The notes under the pieces: generated by a model | Seen by the model: only the letters and a program-made list of their open reading frames with translations | Told to the model about the DNA's origin: nothing | Databases searched by the model: none | Source: JAHECQ01 sp047638695 | GTDB lineage: Bacteria; Actinomycetota; Acidimicrobiia; Acidimicrobiales; SZUA-35 | Reading direction: 5' to 3' | Assembly (NCBI GenBank): GCA_047638695.1 | Contig: JBLINY010000029.1 | Location: 1 to 46,906 of the forward strand | Length of the DNA: 46,906 nt | Program-made: the position numbers and the translations under genes | Part shown: positions 17,888-27,653 of the stretch, one piece after another | Numbering within the stretch: position 1 is the first letter of the stretch | How the letters are laid out: each line of letters begins with the position of its first letter

Positions 17888-20800
17888 TTACCAGGTGTCG
17901 ACTTGGGCGCGCTTCTTGCCTTCGCGATGTGGGGGCGGCGGTGCTGACTTGAGGGCCATCATGATCCAGCGGCGCGACTCGATGGGGTCGATCACATCAT
18001 CGATCTCGAAGTGATCGGCGACGCTGACGCCCTTACCCATCTCGTACATGCGAGCCACGCGCTTCTCGAACTCGTCCAGCCGCTCGGTCGGATCCTCTAT
18101 GGCAGCCAGCTCGTTGCGATATCCGAGTTTCACTGCCCCCTCGAGACCCATTCCGCCGAACTCTCCGGTTGGCCAGGCAACGGTGAAGATTGGCATCTTG
18201 AACCCGCCGCCCGCCATGGCCTGGGCGCCGAGGCCGTATCCCTTGCGAAGGACGATGGTGACCATCGGAACATCGACGTTGGCACCGGTCACGAACATGC
18301 GGGCCGCGTGGCGCACCAGAGCCGTCTTCTCGACCTCGGGCCCAACCATGATTCCTGGGGTGTCGCAGAAGTTGACGAGTGGGATATCGAACGCGTCGCA
18401 AAGTTGCATGAAGCGGGCCGCCTTGTCAGCTCCGTCGCTATCGATGGCGCCAGACAAATGCACCGGGTTGTTGGCAACGATGCCTACAGGGCGCCCCTCG
18501 ATGCGAGCGAAGGACGTGATCATGCCGAGTCCAAAATCCTTGCGGATCTCCAAGACCGAGCCGACGTCGAACATGGTCTCAATCACCTCGCGCACGTCGT
18601 ACATGCGGAGGCGGTTCTCGGGAATGATGTGCCGAAGACGGCGCTGGTCGTGGATCTCCCAGTCGGCGATGGTTCCCTGGAAGTACGAGAGATACTTCTT
18701 GGCTACCTCGACCGCCTCGGCTTCGTCCTCAACCAGAATGTCAATGACCCCGTTCGACACCTGATCCTCAACCGGGCCCACCTCCGTCGGGCGGAACACG
18801 CCAAGACCTCCACCTTCGATCATGGCCGGACCGCCCATGCCCAAGTTGCTGTCCTTCGTTGCGATAATCACGTCGCAACACCCGAGGAGCGCGGCGTTGC
18901 CAGCAAAGCAGTAGCCCCCATTGATGCCGACCAGCGGCACCAGCCCGCTCAACTCCCCCCAAAGGCTGAAGGCCAGACAATCGAGGCCGGCGACAACGAG
19001 ACCATCGGTATCGCCCGGTCGGCCACCACCGCCTTCGGCGAACATCACGACGGGCGTGCGCAGCTTGGCCGCAAGCTCAAAGACTCGGTCCTTCTTGCGG
19101 TGATTGTTGGCTCCCTGGGTTCCAGCCAGAACCATGTAGTCGTAGGTGACCACCATGGCCTGTGCTTTGTCTTCGTCGAAGAGATCGCCGTTGATGCTCC
19201 CAACGCCGCCGATCAGACCATCGCCGGGAGTCTTCTCGATCAGTTCGTCCAACGTTCGCCGCTTGCGCTGAGCGGCGACGACGAGCGGGCCCCATTCGAT
19301 GAAGGAGTCGCCATCGGTCAGGTGCGCGATGTTCTCGCGCGCGGTACGGCGACCGGTTGCGTGCCGTTTGGCCACAGCCTCAGGTCGATTCTGATCGAAG
19401 CCGAAGCCGTGGCGGGCGATTGCTTCGGCCAAATCCGGCCGGATCACATCGAGGTCGACGATGTGCTCGGCAACGTCGCCCGATCGCTGGACGTCTGCTT
19501 CTTCGACGATCACGAGCTGATGGCCTTCGAAAATGGCGTCGCCGGCACTGACCTTGATTCCTCGCACGACACCGCTGACATCCGCAGTGATGACATGCTC
19601 CATCTTCATGGCTTCCATCACGAGCAGCTGAGTCCCAATTACCACTTCGTCGCCCTCGGCGACGTCGACACTCACGATCGTCCCCTGCATCGGTGCGTTC
19701 ACCGCAGCCTGCCCGTCTATGGCCTCGGGAGGTGTGCTCGACGGCTTGGCAGCCACGGCCTCCTTACCAAGAGACAACACCGCCAAGGGGTCGGATGCGT
19801 CGACTCGGGTGCCGGCCAGCGAGGGAGCCGCCGCTTCAGCCACCCGCTCGTTGGCGGGAATGGAGTCGATCAGCTCTTGAGCGTTGGCCGCGATGAAGCC
19901 GGTTGAAACATCGTTGGCGATCACCGACGGGTGAGCAATCAAAGCTCCGAGAAAGCCAGCGTTGGTTGCAACCCCTTCGATGCGGAACTCTTCGAGGGCC
20001 CGCCCAGCTCGACTGAGGGCAGCGGCCAGGCCCCCGGTGCGGGTGGTTGCGATGACCTTGGCCAGCAACGAGTCGAAGCTGGGTGAGGTGGTGTATCCGG
20101 CGTAGCCGTACGTGTCGGTGCGGATGCCGAGGCCGGACGGAATGTCGAACTGGGTAAGGGTGCCTCCACTCGGCTTGGCCGATCCATCGGGCTGCATCAC
20201 TTCGGTGTTGATCCGTAGCTGTACTGCCTGCCCCACCGCCGGAGGTGAGTCGGCAAGTCCAAGATCATCGAGCGTGGCTCCGCCAGCCAGCAGTAGTTGA
20301 GACTGGACGAGGTCGATGCCCGTCACTTCTTCAGTGACGGTGTGCTCGACCTGGAGGCGTGCGTTGGCCTCGATGAAGAAGAACGAGCCGCTCGACCGGT
20401 CGACGAGAAACTCGAAGGTGCCAAGGCTGCGATATTCGGTGGCGGCTGCGAGCGAGATGGCGGCATCCAGGAGACCGGTTCGAACCGCGGCGTCGAGTCC
20501 TGGTGCCGGTGCGAGCTCCACGATCTTTTGGTTCTGACGTTGAAGGCTGCATTCTCGCTCCCACAGGTGCGTGACCTTGCCCGTTCCGTCACCAATGACC
20601 TGTACCTCGATGTGGCGAGCGTCGAGGACTAACTGCTCGGCGTACACAGCGCCGCTGCCGAACGCGGCCGAGGCCTCTGATTGACAGCGTTCGAACGCCG
20701 CTGCGGCGTCGTCAGCTGCGACCACTCGGCGCATCCCTCGACCGCCGCCGCCGGCAACCGCCTTCAGCATGGCGCCACCATGTTCAGCGACAAAGGCCGC

Positions 20801-21241
20801 CGCCTCATCGGCACCTGCGAGCACTGAGGTGCCGGCAAGAACGGGCACTCCGACGTCGGTCGCCAACTGCCGGGCACGGGATTTGTCGCCGAACAGCGCC
20901 AGCGTTGTCGGCGTCGGGCCCACAAACGTGATGCCCGCTCCCTCGCAGGCTGTGGCGAATAGTTCGTTCTCACTGAGGAACCCATACCCGGGGTGCACGG
21001 CATCGCAGCCGTGCTCAATCGCAACGGCCACCAGTTGCTCGATATCCAGATAGGCCGCTCCGCCTCGACCCTCGAGCTCGACTGCGACGTCAGCTTTCGC
21101 GAGATGAAGTGACGCCGCGTCATCGGCCGGCGCAACGGCGACGGTCTCGATTCCGAGTTCGGCTGCGGCTCGAAGGACCCGACAAGCAATCTCGCCGCGA
21201 TTCGCTACCAGCAGGCGGGTGAAGGGGGAACGGTCGACCAT
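17888..21241 (-). CDS. Single-chain biotin-dependent acyl-CoA carboxylase (LCC-like: BC-BCCP-CT)
   Basis: One 1117-residue polypeptide holds all parts normally split over several subunits. Residues ~8-455 are biotin carboxylase (LLVANRGEIACRVLRAA, HPGYGFLSEN, the glycine-rich loop GGGGRGMRRV, EANARLQVEHTVTEEVTG). Residues ~515-585 are the biotinyl domain with E-A-M-K546-M, where K546 is biotinylated. Residues ~620-1090 are the carboxyltransferase (GGGRPGD, GGYCFAGNAA, MGGPAMIEGGGLG, GIMVGPEVEKTA, GGFKMPIFTVAWPTGEFGGMGLEGAV). This is the order of the homohexameric long-chain acyl-CoA carboxylases described from mycobacteria, which accept acetyl- to long-chain acyl-CoA. The start is ATG 21241. 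A small membrane-protein gene lies 42 bases upstream on the same strand. Confidence 0.93.
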   Translation of the reverse strand: MVDRSPFTRLLVANRGEIACRVLRAAAELGIETVAVAPADDAASLHLAKADVAVELEGRGGAAYLDIEQLVAVAIEHGCDAVHPGYGFLSENELFATACEGAGITFVGPTPTTLALFGDKSRARQLATDVGVPVLAGTSVLAGADEAAAFVAEHGGAMLKAVAGGGGRGMRRVVAADDAAAAFERCQSEASAAFGSGAVYAEQLVLDARHIEVQVIGDGTGKVTHLWERECSLQRQNQKIVELAPAPGLDAAVRTGLLDAAISLAAATEYRSLGTFEFLVDRSSGSFFFIEANARLQVEHTVTEEVTGIDLVQSQLLLAGGATLDDLGLADSPPAVGQAVQLRINTEVMQPDGSAKPSGGTLTQFDIPSGLGIRTDTYGYAGYTTSPSFDSLLAKVIATTRTGGLAAALSRAGRALEEFRIEGVATNAGFLGALIAHPSVIANDVSTGFIAANAQELIDSIPANERVAEAAAPSLAGTRVDASDPLAVLSLGKEAVAAKPSSTPPEAIDGQAAVNAPMQGTIVSVDVAEGDEVVIGTQLLVMEAMKMEHVITADVSGVVRGIKVSAGDAIFEGHQLVIVEEADVQRSGDVAEHIVDLDVIRPDLAEAIARHGFGFDQNRPEAVAKRHATGRRTARENIAHLTDGDSFIEWGPLVVAAQRKRRTLDELIEKTPGDGLIGGVGSINGDLFDEDKAQAMVVTYDYMVLAGTQGANNHRKKDRVFELAAKLRTPVVMFAEGGGGRPGDTDGLVVAGLDCLAFSLWGELSGLVPLVGINGGYCFAGNAALLGCCDVIIATKDSNLGMGGPAMIEGGGLGVFRPTEVGPVEDQVSNGVIDILVEDEAEAVEVAKKYLSYFQGTIADWEIHDQRRLRHIIPENRLRMYDVREVIETMFDVGSVLEIRKDFGLGMITSFARIEGRPVGIVANNPVHLSGAIDSDGADKAARFMQLCDAFDIPLVNFCDTPGIMVGPEVEKTALVRHAARMFVTGANVDVPMVTIVLRKGYGLGAQAMAGGGFKMPIFTVAWPTGEFGGMGLEGAVKLGYRNELAAIEDPTERLDEFEKRVARMYEMGKGVSVADHFEIDDVIDPIESRRWIMMALKSAPPPPHREGKKRAQVDTW

Positions 21242-21283
21242 GGTGGTGAGTTTCGCACCCCGAGCCGACCAGCAGAAATCAGA

Positions 21284-21577
21284 TCAGCGCAGGTGACGGG
21301 TTCGCGCCGTGCGAAACAACAGCAGGTAGTAGGCGCCGGCAGCGGCTACCGCCGAGAAACGCGTCAGGGTGCCGACCATGTTGCCCGACTGAACAGCAAG
21401 ACCAGTCCAGTAGGCACCAGCAGCCAGAATGAGCAGCATGACTGCGAACGACAGCTTTGCAACCACGTCCCAGCCGGCCCCCGAGCGACCCTTCCGTGTG
21501 GCTGCACCACTGTTCCGCACGGAAGAGTCATCCCTCCACGGGATCTTGTCGTTTGTCGCTTGATTCGCACCCACCAT
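21284..21577 (-). CDS. Small two-helix membrane protein
   Basis: The protein has 97 residues from ATG 21577 (MVGANQATND); longer readings of the frame run into the divergent MBL gene and lose coding character. A ~45-residue polar, basic head is followed by two predicted helices (AKLSFAVMLLILAAGAYWTGLAV and the FSAVAAAGAYYLLLF segment) and a basic tail RTARTRHLR. I do not recognise the family. It sits 42 bases upstream of the giant carboxylase gene on the same strand, so co-expression is likely; a link to the membrane side of lipid synthesis would be guesswork. Confidence 0.65.
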   Translation of the reverse strand: MVGANQATNDKIPWRDDSSVRNSGAATRKGRSGAGWDVVAKLSFAVMLLILAAGAYWTGLAVQSGNMVGTLTRFSAVAAAGAYYLLLFRTARTRHLR

Positions 21578-21681
21578 CGCCGAACGTAACGGCCGCTTTG
21601 ATGTCGCTGCAGAGATGAACTGCTCAGACGGGTGGCGTTGCCTATCTCTGGTTTGCTGTCGCTCTGGTTTAGAGTCGCGAC

Positions 21682-22299
21682 ATGGAAGCCACCGAGACGC
21701 TGCACTGGAATGACACCGACGTCGAAGTCCACAAAGTGGTGGTCGGCCCCTACGAGAACAACGTTTTCGTGGTCCGCTGCCGTCACACGGGCGAGGCGGT
21801 GTTGCTCGACGCCGCAAACGAACACGAGCGACTACTCGAACTGGCCAGCAATCTCGGGGTGAAAACCATCCTCGAGACCCACGGCCACTGGGATCACATC
21901 CAGGCCATCCCCGCGGTACGCGATGCTGGCTTCGAAGTCGGTGTGACGGCGGCTGACGCGGCCATGCTGCCGAGCTACGACTACATCCTCGAGGATGACT
22001 CGATGATCGAGTTCGGTCGGCTCCGGCTCCACACGGCCATCACACCCGGCCACACTCCGGGGTCGATCTGCTTCAAACTCGTCGACAAGCCGCTTCTCTT
22101 CACCGGCGACACTCTTTTTCCCGGTGGCCCAGGAAAAACGACACCCGACACCGGCGACTTCGACGAGATCATTCAGTCGATCGATGCACGGCTGTTTCCC
22201 TATGACCCAGACACCATCGTGTTACCGGGCCATGGCGATGACACCACCATCGGGACCGAAAGACCGAAACTGCAGGAGTGGGTCGACCGAGGCTGGTAA
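21682..22299 (+). CDS. MBL-fold metallo-hydrolase (glyoxalase II-like)
   Basis: A di-metal hydrolase of 205 residues. The metal-binding motif is T-H-G-H-W-D-H-I, followed by TPGHTPGSICF (third His), FTGDTLFPGGPGKT (bridging Asp) and LPGHGDDTT (last His), the complete set in order. The length, TPGHTPGS and GDTLF blocks group it with glyoxalase II/persulfide dioxygenase-like proteins. Glyoxalase II activity on a mycothiol adduct would suit an actinobacterium, but that is inference. ATG 21682 lies 104 bases from the divergent small membrane gene. Confidence 0.88.
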   Translation: MEATETLHWNDTDVEVHKVVVGPYENNVFVVRCRHTGEAVLLDAANEHERLLELASNLGVKTILETHGHWDHIQAIPAVRDAGFEVGVTAADAAMLPSYDYILEDDSMIEFGRLRLHTAITPGHTPGSICFKLVDKPLLFTGDTLFPGGPGKTTPDTGDFDEIIQSIDARLFPYDPDTIVLPGHGDDTTIGTERPKLQEWVDRGW

Positions 22300-22640
22300 G
22301 GGCAGGGTTAGTACTGTTCGGGCGACAAAGCTGCCGCCGATCTTCAGATCGGTTGCCGGTAGCTCGGCTAACTGTTGAAGCGAAGCGACGCCAGTCCCGA
22401 AGTCGTCAAGCGCAACGGGTATGCCGGCCGACCACGAGAGCGAATGGCTCATCGGCTGCGCACCGCTGCTCTAGCTCATCGTTCAACAGGCGGCGGTTGG
22501 CCAGATTGCTCAGGGGGTCGTGCGTCGCCGCGTGCTTGAGCTGCTCGTCGAGCTGTCAAGTTCCGTTCGTGGATCTCTCCCAGGAGCTCCAGTCCGGCAA
22601 TTGCCTCGATCCCCTCGCCTTCAGCGCCCACCTCAGATCA
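22300..22640 (-). pseudogene. Relic of a GGDEF-EAL (cyclic di-GMP) protein gene
   Basis: Reading the minus strand, 22452 down to ~22320 gives A-G-I-P-V-A-L-D-D-F-G-T-G-V-A-S-L then L-P-A-T-D-L-K-I-G-G-S-F-V, the C-terminal core of an EAL phosphodiesterase domain. Just upstream, ~22556 to 22430 in a different frame gives Q-L-K-H-A-A-T-H-D-P-L-S-N-L-A-N-R-R-L-L-N, the start of a GGDEF diguanylate-cyclase domain, running on to FALVV. Between them most of both domains is gone and the frame shifts at about 22425. A second frame change near 22557 separates a piece reading LLGEIHERN. There is no intact ORF. This is a decayed, internally deleted gene and fills the otherwise gene-free stretch 22300-22696. 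Confidence 0.8.
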
Positions 22641-22696
22641 GCTCAACCACCACTTGGGGCTACCTAGCAAGGCCGCTATCGGCTCGCCAGACAGAC

Positions 22697-23482
22697 CTAT
22701 CGACCGAAGTTGGCAGCTACCGACGGGTCGGTTTCGGCCAACTTGAGCATGTCGGCATCAGCCTCTGAGGCATCACCCAGCGAGAACAGGCGGTTGTAAC
22801 CCCGAAACGTTGTCTTGGTCATATGCACAGCGACTTCTGGTAACGCGACAATTCGATCGGTCCACGCAGCCACTGCATCATCCAGTTCGGCCAGCTCGAC
22901 ACACTCGTGGGCGAGGGCCCAGTCGGCAGCCTTCCGCCCATCGATTCGCTCGGCCAGCATCACCAGCTGACGGGAGCGGGCCATCCCGATCTCCTGTGTC
23001 AGGCGAGGGATAGCGGCCCAGGTAAGCGGCACGCCCAACTCGACTTCGGGCAGGTACCAGAGCGTTTCGGGCGTTGTGAGCCGAAAATCGCACGACATGG
23101 CGAAGCACATGCCGCCACCAATCGCATGGCCCTGCACGCGGGCGACCGTGGGAATCTCGCAGTCTTCGATGGCCCGGCAGGCGCGGCGACCGAGATGGTT
23201 GAACCAACGCCTTTCGCGCGCCGACGTCGGTGGATCGGGATCAGGTTCGGCATTGCGGTCGGCCCCAACACAAAATGACCGTCCCCGACCGCCCAACACA
23301 ATCACCCGGGCCTCAGTTTCACGTTCGAGATTGCGAAACAGGTCGCCGACTTCTCTGAGAAGAACCGTGTCGACAGCATTGAGTTTCTGCGGTCGATCGA
23401 ACCAAATCCTGAGTACTTCGCCGTCGCGTTCGGAATCAAGGGTGGAGAAATCGTCGGTGACAGAGACAACGGCCATGGCCAT
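22697..23482 (-). CDS. Enoyl-CoA hydratase/isomerase family protein
   Basis: A crotonase-fold enzyme of about 261 residues from ATG 23482 (a second ATG, 23476, is two codons later). The typical blocks are LRIWFDRPQKLNAVDTVLLREV, GGRGRSFCVGADR (oxyanion-hole strand) and ARVQGHAIGGGMCFAMSCDFRL. In the second active-site segment, LPEVELGVPLTWAAIPRLTQEIG, the positions of the two hydratase Glu residues can be read as E-V-E (one Glu retained at the first). Substrate specificity is not readable. It is divergent from sufC, with 83 bases in between, and is unrelated in function to the SUF genes. Confidence 0.87.
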   Translation of the reverse strand: MAMAVVSVTDDFSTLDSERDGEVLRIWFDRPQKLNAVDTVLLREVGDLFRNLERETEARVIVLGGRGRSFCVGADRNAEPDPDPPTSARERRWFNHLGRRACRAIEDCEIPTVARVQGHAIGGGMCFAMSCDFRLTTPETLWYLPEVELGVPLTWAAIPRLTQEIGMARSRQLVMLAERIDGRKAADWALAHECVELAELDDAVAAWTDRIVALPEVAVHMTKTTFRGYNRLFSLGDASEADADMLKLAETDPSVAANFGR

Positions 23483-23565
23483 GACGTTAACCGGTGCACA
23501 GAAACTCACAGATTTCACTGCCCGGGACATTTCTACTACGCGGATAGGACAATTAGACTGGCCGC

Positions 23566-24323
23566 ATGTCCGCCCCGCTGTTCGAGATCGACGACCTTCA
23601 CGTCAGCACGGTTGCCGAGGGCAATCAGCCAGCGACTCAGATCCTCAAAGGAGTTTCGCTGACGGTGGAAGAGGGAGAGATTCACGCCCTGTTGGGGCCC
23701 ACCGGTTCCGGAAAGTCGACGTTGGCCTCGGCGCTCCTTGGCTCACCCGGCTACGAGGTCACAGCCGGACGCATCCTCTTCCGGGGTGACGACATTACGT
23801 TGTGGGGCACCGACGTTCGTAGCAAGGCCGGCCTGTTCCTCGCCTTCCAAGACCCGCAAGAACTTGCCGGAGTCTCGGTGCTCAACTTCCTTCGGCAGGC
23901 CGTCGTTGCTCGCTATGGCAGCGAGACGAGCTTGATCGAACTTCGTCTTTCCCTGATCGAATGGATGGACACATTGGACATCGACCACTCGTTCATCGAA
24001 CGATATGTCAACGAGGGACTCTCTCGTCACGAGAAGCAGCTCAACGAGATTCTCCAGATAGCGGTGCTCGAACCGGAGATGGCCATCCTCGACGAGACCG
24101 GCTCGGGGCTTGACATCGATGCACTCCGGACCGCTGCAAGGGGACTACAGAAAGTCCGAAAAAGCCAACCTTTCCTCGGCATCCTGGCCATCGCCCACGA
24201 CAATCGGCTGCTCGAGCACCTCGAACCCGATCTCATCCACGTCCTCATCGACGGTCAGATCATCGCTGCTGGGGGCACGGAGATCGCCGCTCAATTCGAA
24301 ACCAACGGATACGAGAGCTTCCG

Positions 24324-24327
<4 letters not shown>
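23566..24327 (+). CDS. sufC: SUF system ATPase SufC (divergent signature motif)
   Basis: The ABC-type ATPase of the SufBCD iron-sulfur scaffold, 253 residues. Walker A is G-P-T-G-S-G-K-S-T (residues 44-52), the Q-loop region LAFQDPQELAGVS, Walker B MAILDE (D176-E177) with the SufC-specific GSGLDIDALR, and the H-loop region LAIAHDNRLL. The ABC signature, S-G-G-E-K-K-R in ordinary SufC, reads L-S-R-H-E-K-Q here (152-158), losing both glycines that contact ATP across the dimer. The rest of the gene looks fully coding and conserved. The stop overlaps the sufS start (ATGA at 24324-24327), showing translational coupling. sufB is not adjacent. Confidence 0.88.
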
Positions 24328-25556
<1,229 letters not shown>

Positions 25557-25559
<3 letters not shown>

Positions 25560-25649
25560 CCTTCTCGCTGACCTTCTCGCTGTGGCGCACGCTCAGACGC
25601 ATCACGCCGACAGACACATACACACACCGAACCCACGCCGACAGACACA
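25557..25649 (+). repeat. Short direct repeats in the A/C-rich sufS-sufU spacer
   Basis: A 12-bp unit (tgaccttctcgc) is present twice head to tail at 25557-25568 and 25569-25580, the first copy containing the sufS stop. A 16-bp unit (cacgccgacagacaca) occurs at 25603-25618 and 25634-25649. The 25588-25670 region is strongly biased to C and A on the plus strand and would be an unstructured message segment within the presumed operon. Confidence 0.85.
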
Positions 25650-25703
25650 GCCGCACACGAACGCACGACATCAGATTCGCAACCCGACGGGAGCCGATTT
25701 TCC

Positions 25704-26201
25704 ATGGCCGGACTCGAAGACCTTTATCGCGAGATCATTCTCGACCACTACCGAAGCCCCCGAAACAAGGGCGAACTTGAGACGCCGCCTGCTCATCGCA
25801 CTGAGGGGTTCAACCCACTTTGCGGCGATGAAATCGTCGTGTACGTCGCCCTCGAGGGCGACGTGATCAGCGACATCAAGATCGGCGGCCAGGGCTGTTC
25901 AATCTCACAATCGTCGGCATCAATGATGTCGGCGGCGGTGAAAGGCAAGACCATCGCTGAAGCACAGCAGCTCACGGGAGCGTTCAAGGGCATGATGAGC
26001 ATCCACGAGGCCGATATCGGCGGCGACGGCTCAGAGGCTGCTGCCGGCATCGACAGCGTCGACGAAGTAGATCCTGAAGAGCTCGAGCTCGGTGACCTCG
26101 AGGCGCTTCGAGGGGTCGTCAAATTTCCGGTTCGAATCAAGTGTGCGACGCTCGGCTGGAACACGTTGAACCAGGCGTTCGACGAGGCTGAAGGAAACTG
26201 A
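25704..26201 (+). CDS. sufU: Iron-sulfur sulfurtransferase SufU
   Basis: A zinc-dependent sulfur acceptor that works with SufS in Gram-positive-type SUF systems. It has 165 residues from ATG 25704. The zinc-site residues of the Bacillus protein are all present: C40 and D42 in NPLCGDE, C65 in GQGCSIS and C147 in IKCATLGW. The fold-specific head LEDLYREIILDHYRSPRN is also clear. Residues ~103-130 form an acidic insertion (GGDGSEAAAGIDSVDEVDPEELELG), longer than in many homologues. Its stop overlaps the ATG of the histidine-phosphatase gene. Confidence 0.94.
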   Translation: MAGLEDLYREIILDHYRSPRNKGELETPPAHRTEGFNPLCGDEIVVYVALEGDVISDIKIGGQGCSISQSSASMMSAAVKGKTIAEAQQLTGAFKGMMSIHEADIGGDGSEAAAGIDSVDEVDPEELELGDLEALRGVVKFPVRIKCATLGWNTLNQAFDEAEGN

Positions 26202-26905
26202 TGACCGAGGCAGCAAAGCGAGCCCCCACCGCCATCGACCGAGCATTCCTGAGCGGCCAGCCCGACGTCGGCACGCTCATCCTTGTCCGGCATGGGCAGC
26301 AGCAGTGGCCCGACCCGGACACATCGGTGTCGGGCGACTGGGTTGATCCCCCGCTTTCTGACACCGGTCGCCAACAAGCCGAATGTGTCGGCGAGTTCTT
26401 GGCCGACAAGCCGATTACCGCCGTCTACAGCTCGCAGCTTTCACGAGCTCACGACACTGGCAAGGCAGTTGCCAAGCACCACGGCCTCGAGGTCGAGGTC
26501 ATCGAAGCCCTGGCCGAGATTCACCTCTACCAGGACCTGCCTCACGACGAGCGCCCGGTCGACACCATGGGCCAGAAGGCCATCGAAGGCGTCTGGGAAC
26601 GCTTTGTTCAGACACAAAAGTGGGACGCCTACCCCTACACCGAGCGGTCTGCCGACTTCCGGCGCCGCGTTGGTTGGGCCGTCGAATCGACCGTCGTGAG
26701 CCACCCGGGAGAGACAATTGTGGTGGCCTGCCATGGCGGCGTCATCAACGCCTATCTCGCCGAGCTGCTCGGGCTTGACATCGACATGTTCTTCCGGCCG
26801 TTCCATGCCTCATCTCATCGGGTGCTGTTCGGGCATGGCCGTCGGGTCATCGAGACGCTGAACGAGGAGAGTTACCTCGCAGCCGCCAACTTGCTAACGC
26901 ACTGA
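26201..26905 (+). CDS. Histidine phosphatase family (phosphoglycerate-mutase-like) protein
   Basis: A phosphatase-fold protein of 234 residues whose ATG 26201 shares its A with the sufU stop, so translation is coupled. The catalytic motif LVRHGQQQWPDPD carries the phosphohistidine, SSQLSRAHDTG has the conserved Arg, the Glu region is EIHLYQDLP, and VVACHGGVINAYLAELLG has the second His. The family covers phosphatases and mutases with many substrates and this member cannot be narrowed. Its end overlaps the convergent pterin dehydratase gene by 34 bases. Confidence 0.9.
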   Translation: MTEAAKRAPTAIDRAFLSGQPDVGTLILVRHGQQQWPDPDTSVSGDWVDPPLSDTGRQQAECVGEFLADKPITAVYSSQLSRAHDTGKAVAKHHGLEVEVIEALAEIHLYQDLPHDERPVDTMGQKAIEGVWERFVQTQKWDAYPYTERSADFRRRVGWAVESTVVSHPGETIVVACHGGVINAYLAELLGLDIDMFFRPFHASSHRVLFGHGRRVIETLNEESYLAAANLLTH

Positions 26906-27168
26906 GCCAGCTCGAGATCAATGGCCGTGAGACCCCCCGAGTCGTGGGTGGTCAGCTCGATACTGACCCGGTTGTAGATATTGCTCCACTCCGGGTGGTG
27001 ATTGAGCCGCTCGGCGTTGAATGCCACCTCGGTCATGAAACCGAACGCGGCAACAAACGACTTGAATATGAACTGGGCAACCAACCGATCGCCGGACCGC
27101 GACCAGTCGGCCAGATCAACCAGGGCACGGTCGATGCTGTCGTCATCGAGAAGCGGCGGAGTCGACAA
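26872..27168 (-). CDS. 4a-hydroxytetrahydrobiopterin (pterin-4a-carbinolamine) dehydratase
   Basis: A small cytoplasmic dehydratase of 98 residues. Family blocks are LLDDDSIDRALVDLADWSRSGDRL, FKSFVAAFGFMTEVAFNAERLNHHPEWSNIYNRVSIELTTHD and GGLTAIDLELA, containing the active-site H-H-P-E-W. I place the start at TTG 27168 (LSTPPLLDDD) because GAGGAG lies seven bases upstream and the length then matches the family; the frame runs on to 27249 without support. It normally regenerates a pterin cofactor, or moonlights. Its 3' end overlaps the histidine-phosphatase gene. Confidence 0.9.
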   Translation of the reverse strand: MSTPPLLDDDSIDRALVDLADWSRSGDRLVAQFIFKSFVAAFGFMTEVAFNAERLNHHPEWSNIYNRVSIELTTHDSGGLTAIDLELAQCVSKLAAAR

Positions 27169-27274
27169 CCTCAGCTCCTCGAAACGGCAAACGAATCGGC
27201 ACGATCGGTGAAAGACACCGGGTCGGGAACGAGGCTGTGTGTCACCCAATAAATCCTAACCGGCTCAGAAACTC

Positions 27275-27622
27275 TCAGCGGCCGAACCGCCACCATTTCT
27301 TCCGACCGCGTCGCGCCTCCTCAGCCCGCTGCTGCTCGACGTCGCCCTTGATGGCTGGACCGGCGTTGTTGATGATGTTCTCGGCCTCATCGAGCAACGC
27401 CGCGATCGACGGATCATCACCGACGCTTCCCGGAGGCTTGGGCGTCGGAGGTGTCACCAACGACCCATGTCGCCAGTTCACGTCAGCCAACCGACGCTCA
27501 AACCCCGTGCAATCACCAGGACAGTTCCAGGGGGCTTCGGGGGCGAGGTCGAGCGCGCACTTTCGCATCGTGTCACCACTGGGGTACGTACGGCTTTGGA
27601 AGTGTTTGCAGTCCTGTCGCAT
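27275..27622 (-). CDS. Conserved Cys-rich hypothetical protein
   Basis: The protein has 115 residues from ATG 27622, chosen because GGAGGG ends six bases upstream; a second ATG at 27628 abuts the GGAGGG. The N-terminal half carries a cysteine cluster (M-R-Q-D-C-K-H-F, then R-K-C-A-L-D-L-A-P-E-A-P-W-N-C-P-G-D-C-T-G-F-E-R-R-L), which looks like a small metal- or Fe-S-binding knuckle with one His. A Pro-rich linker, an amphipathic helix (SIAALLDEAENIINNAG) and a very basic tail (RRGRKKWWRFGR) follow. I do not know the function. It is divergent from the purine nucleoside phosphorylase gene, with only 31 bases between starts. Confidence 0.75.
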   Translation of the reverse strand: MRQDCKHFQSRTYPSGDTMRKCALDLAPEAPWNCPGDCTGFERRLADVNWRHGSLVTPPTPKPPGSVGDDPSIAALLDEAENIINNAGPAIKGDVEQQRAEEARRGRKKWWRFGR

Positions 27623-27653
27623 CGCCATCCCTCCAGTGTGCCACTCTCTCTGA

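Noticed and set aside
18011..19906. 631-codon open frame on the plus strand
   Set aside because: It is fully antisense to the carboxylase gene, whose domains are unmistakable; long antisense frames are expected in GC-rich DNA.
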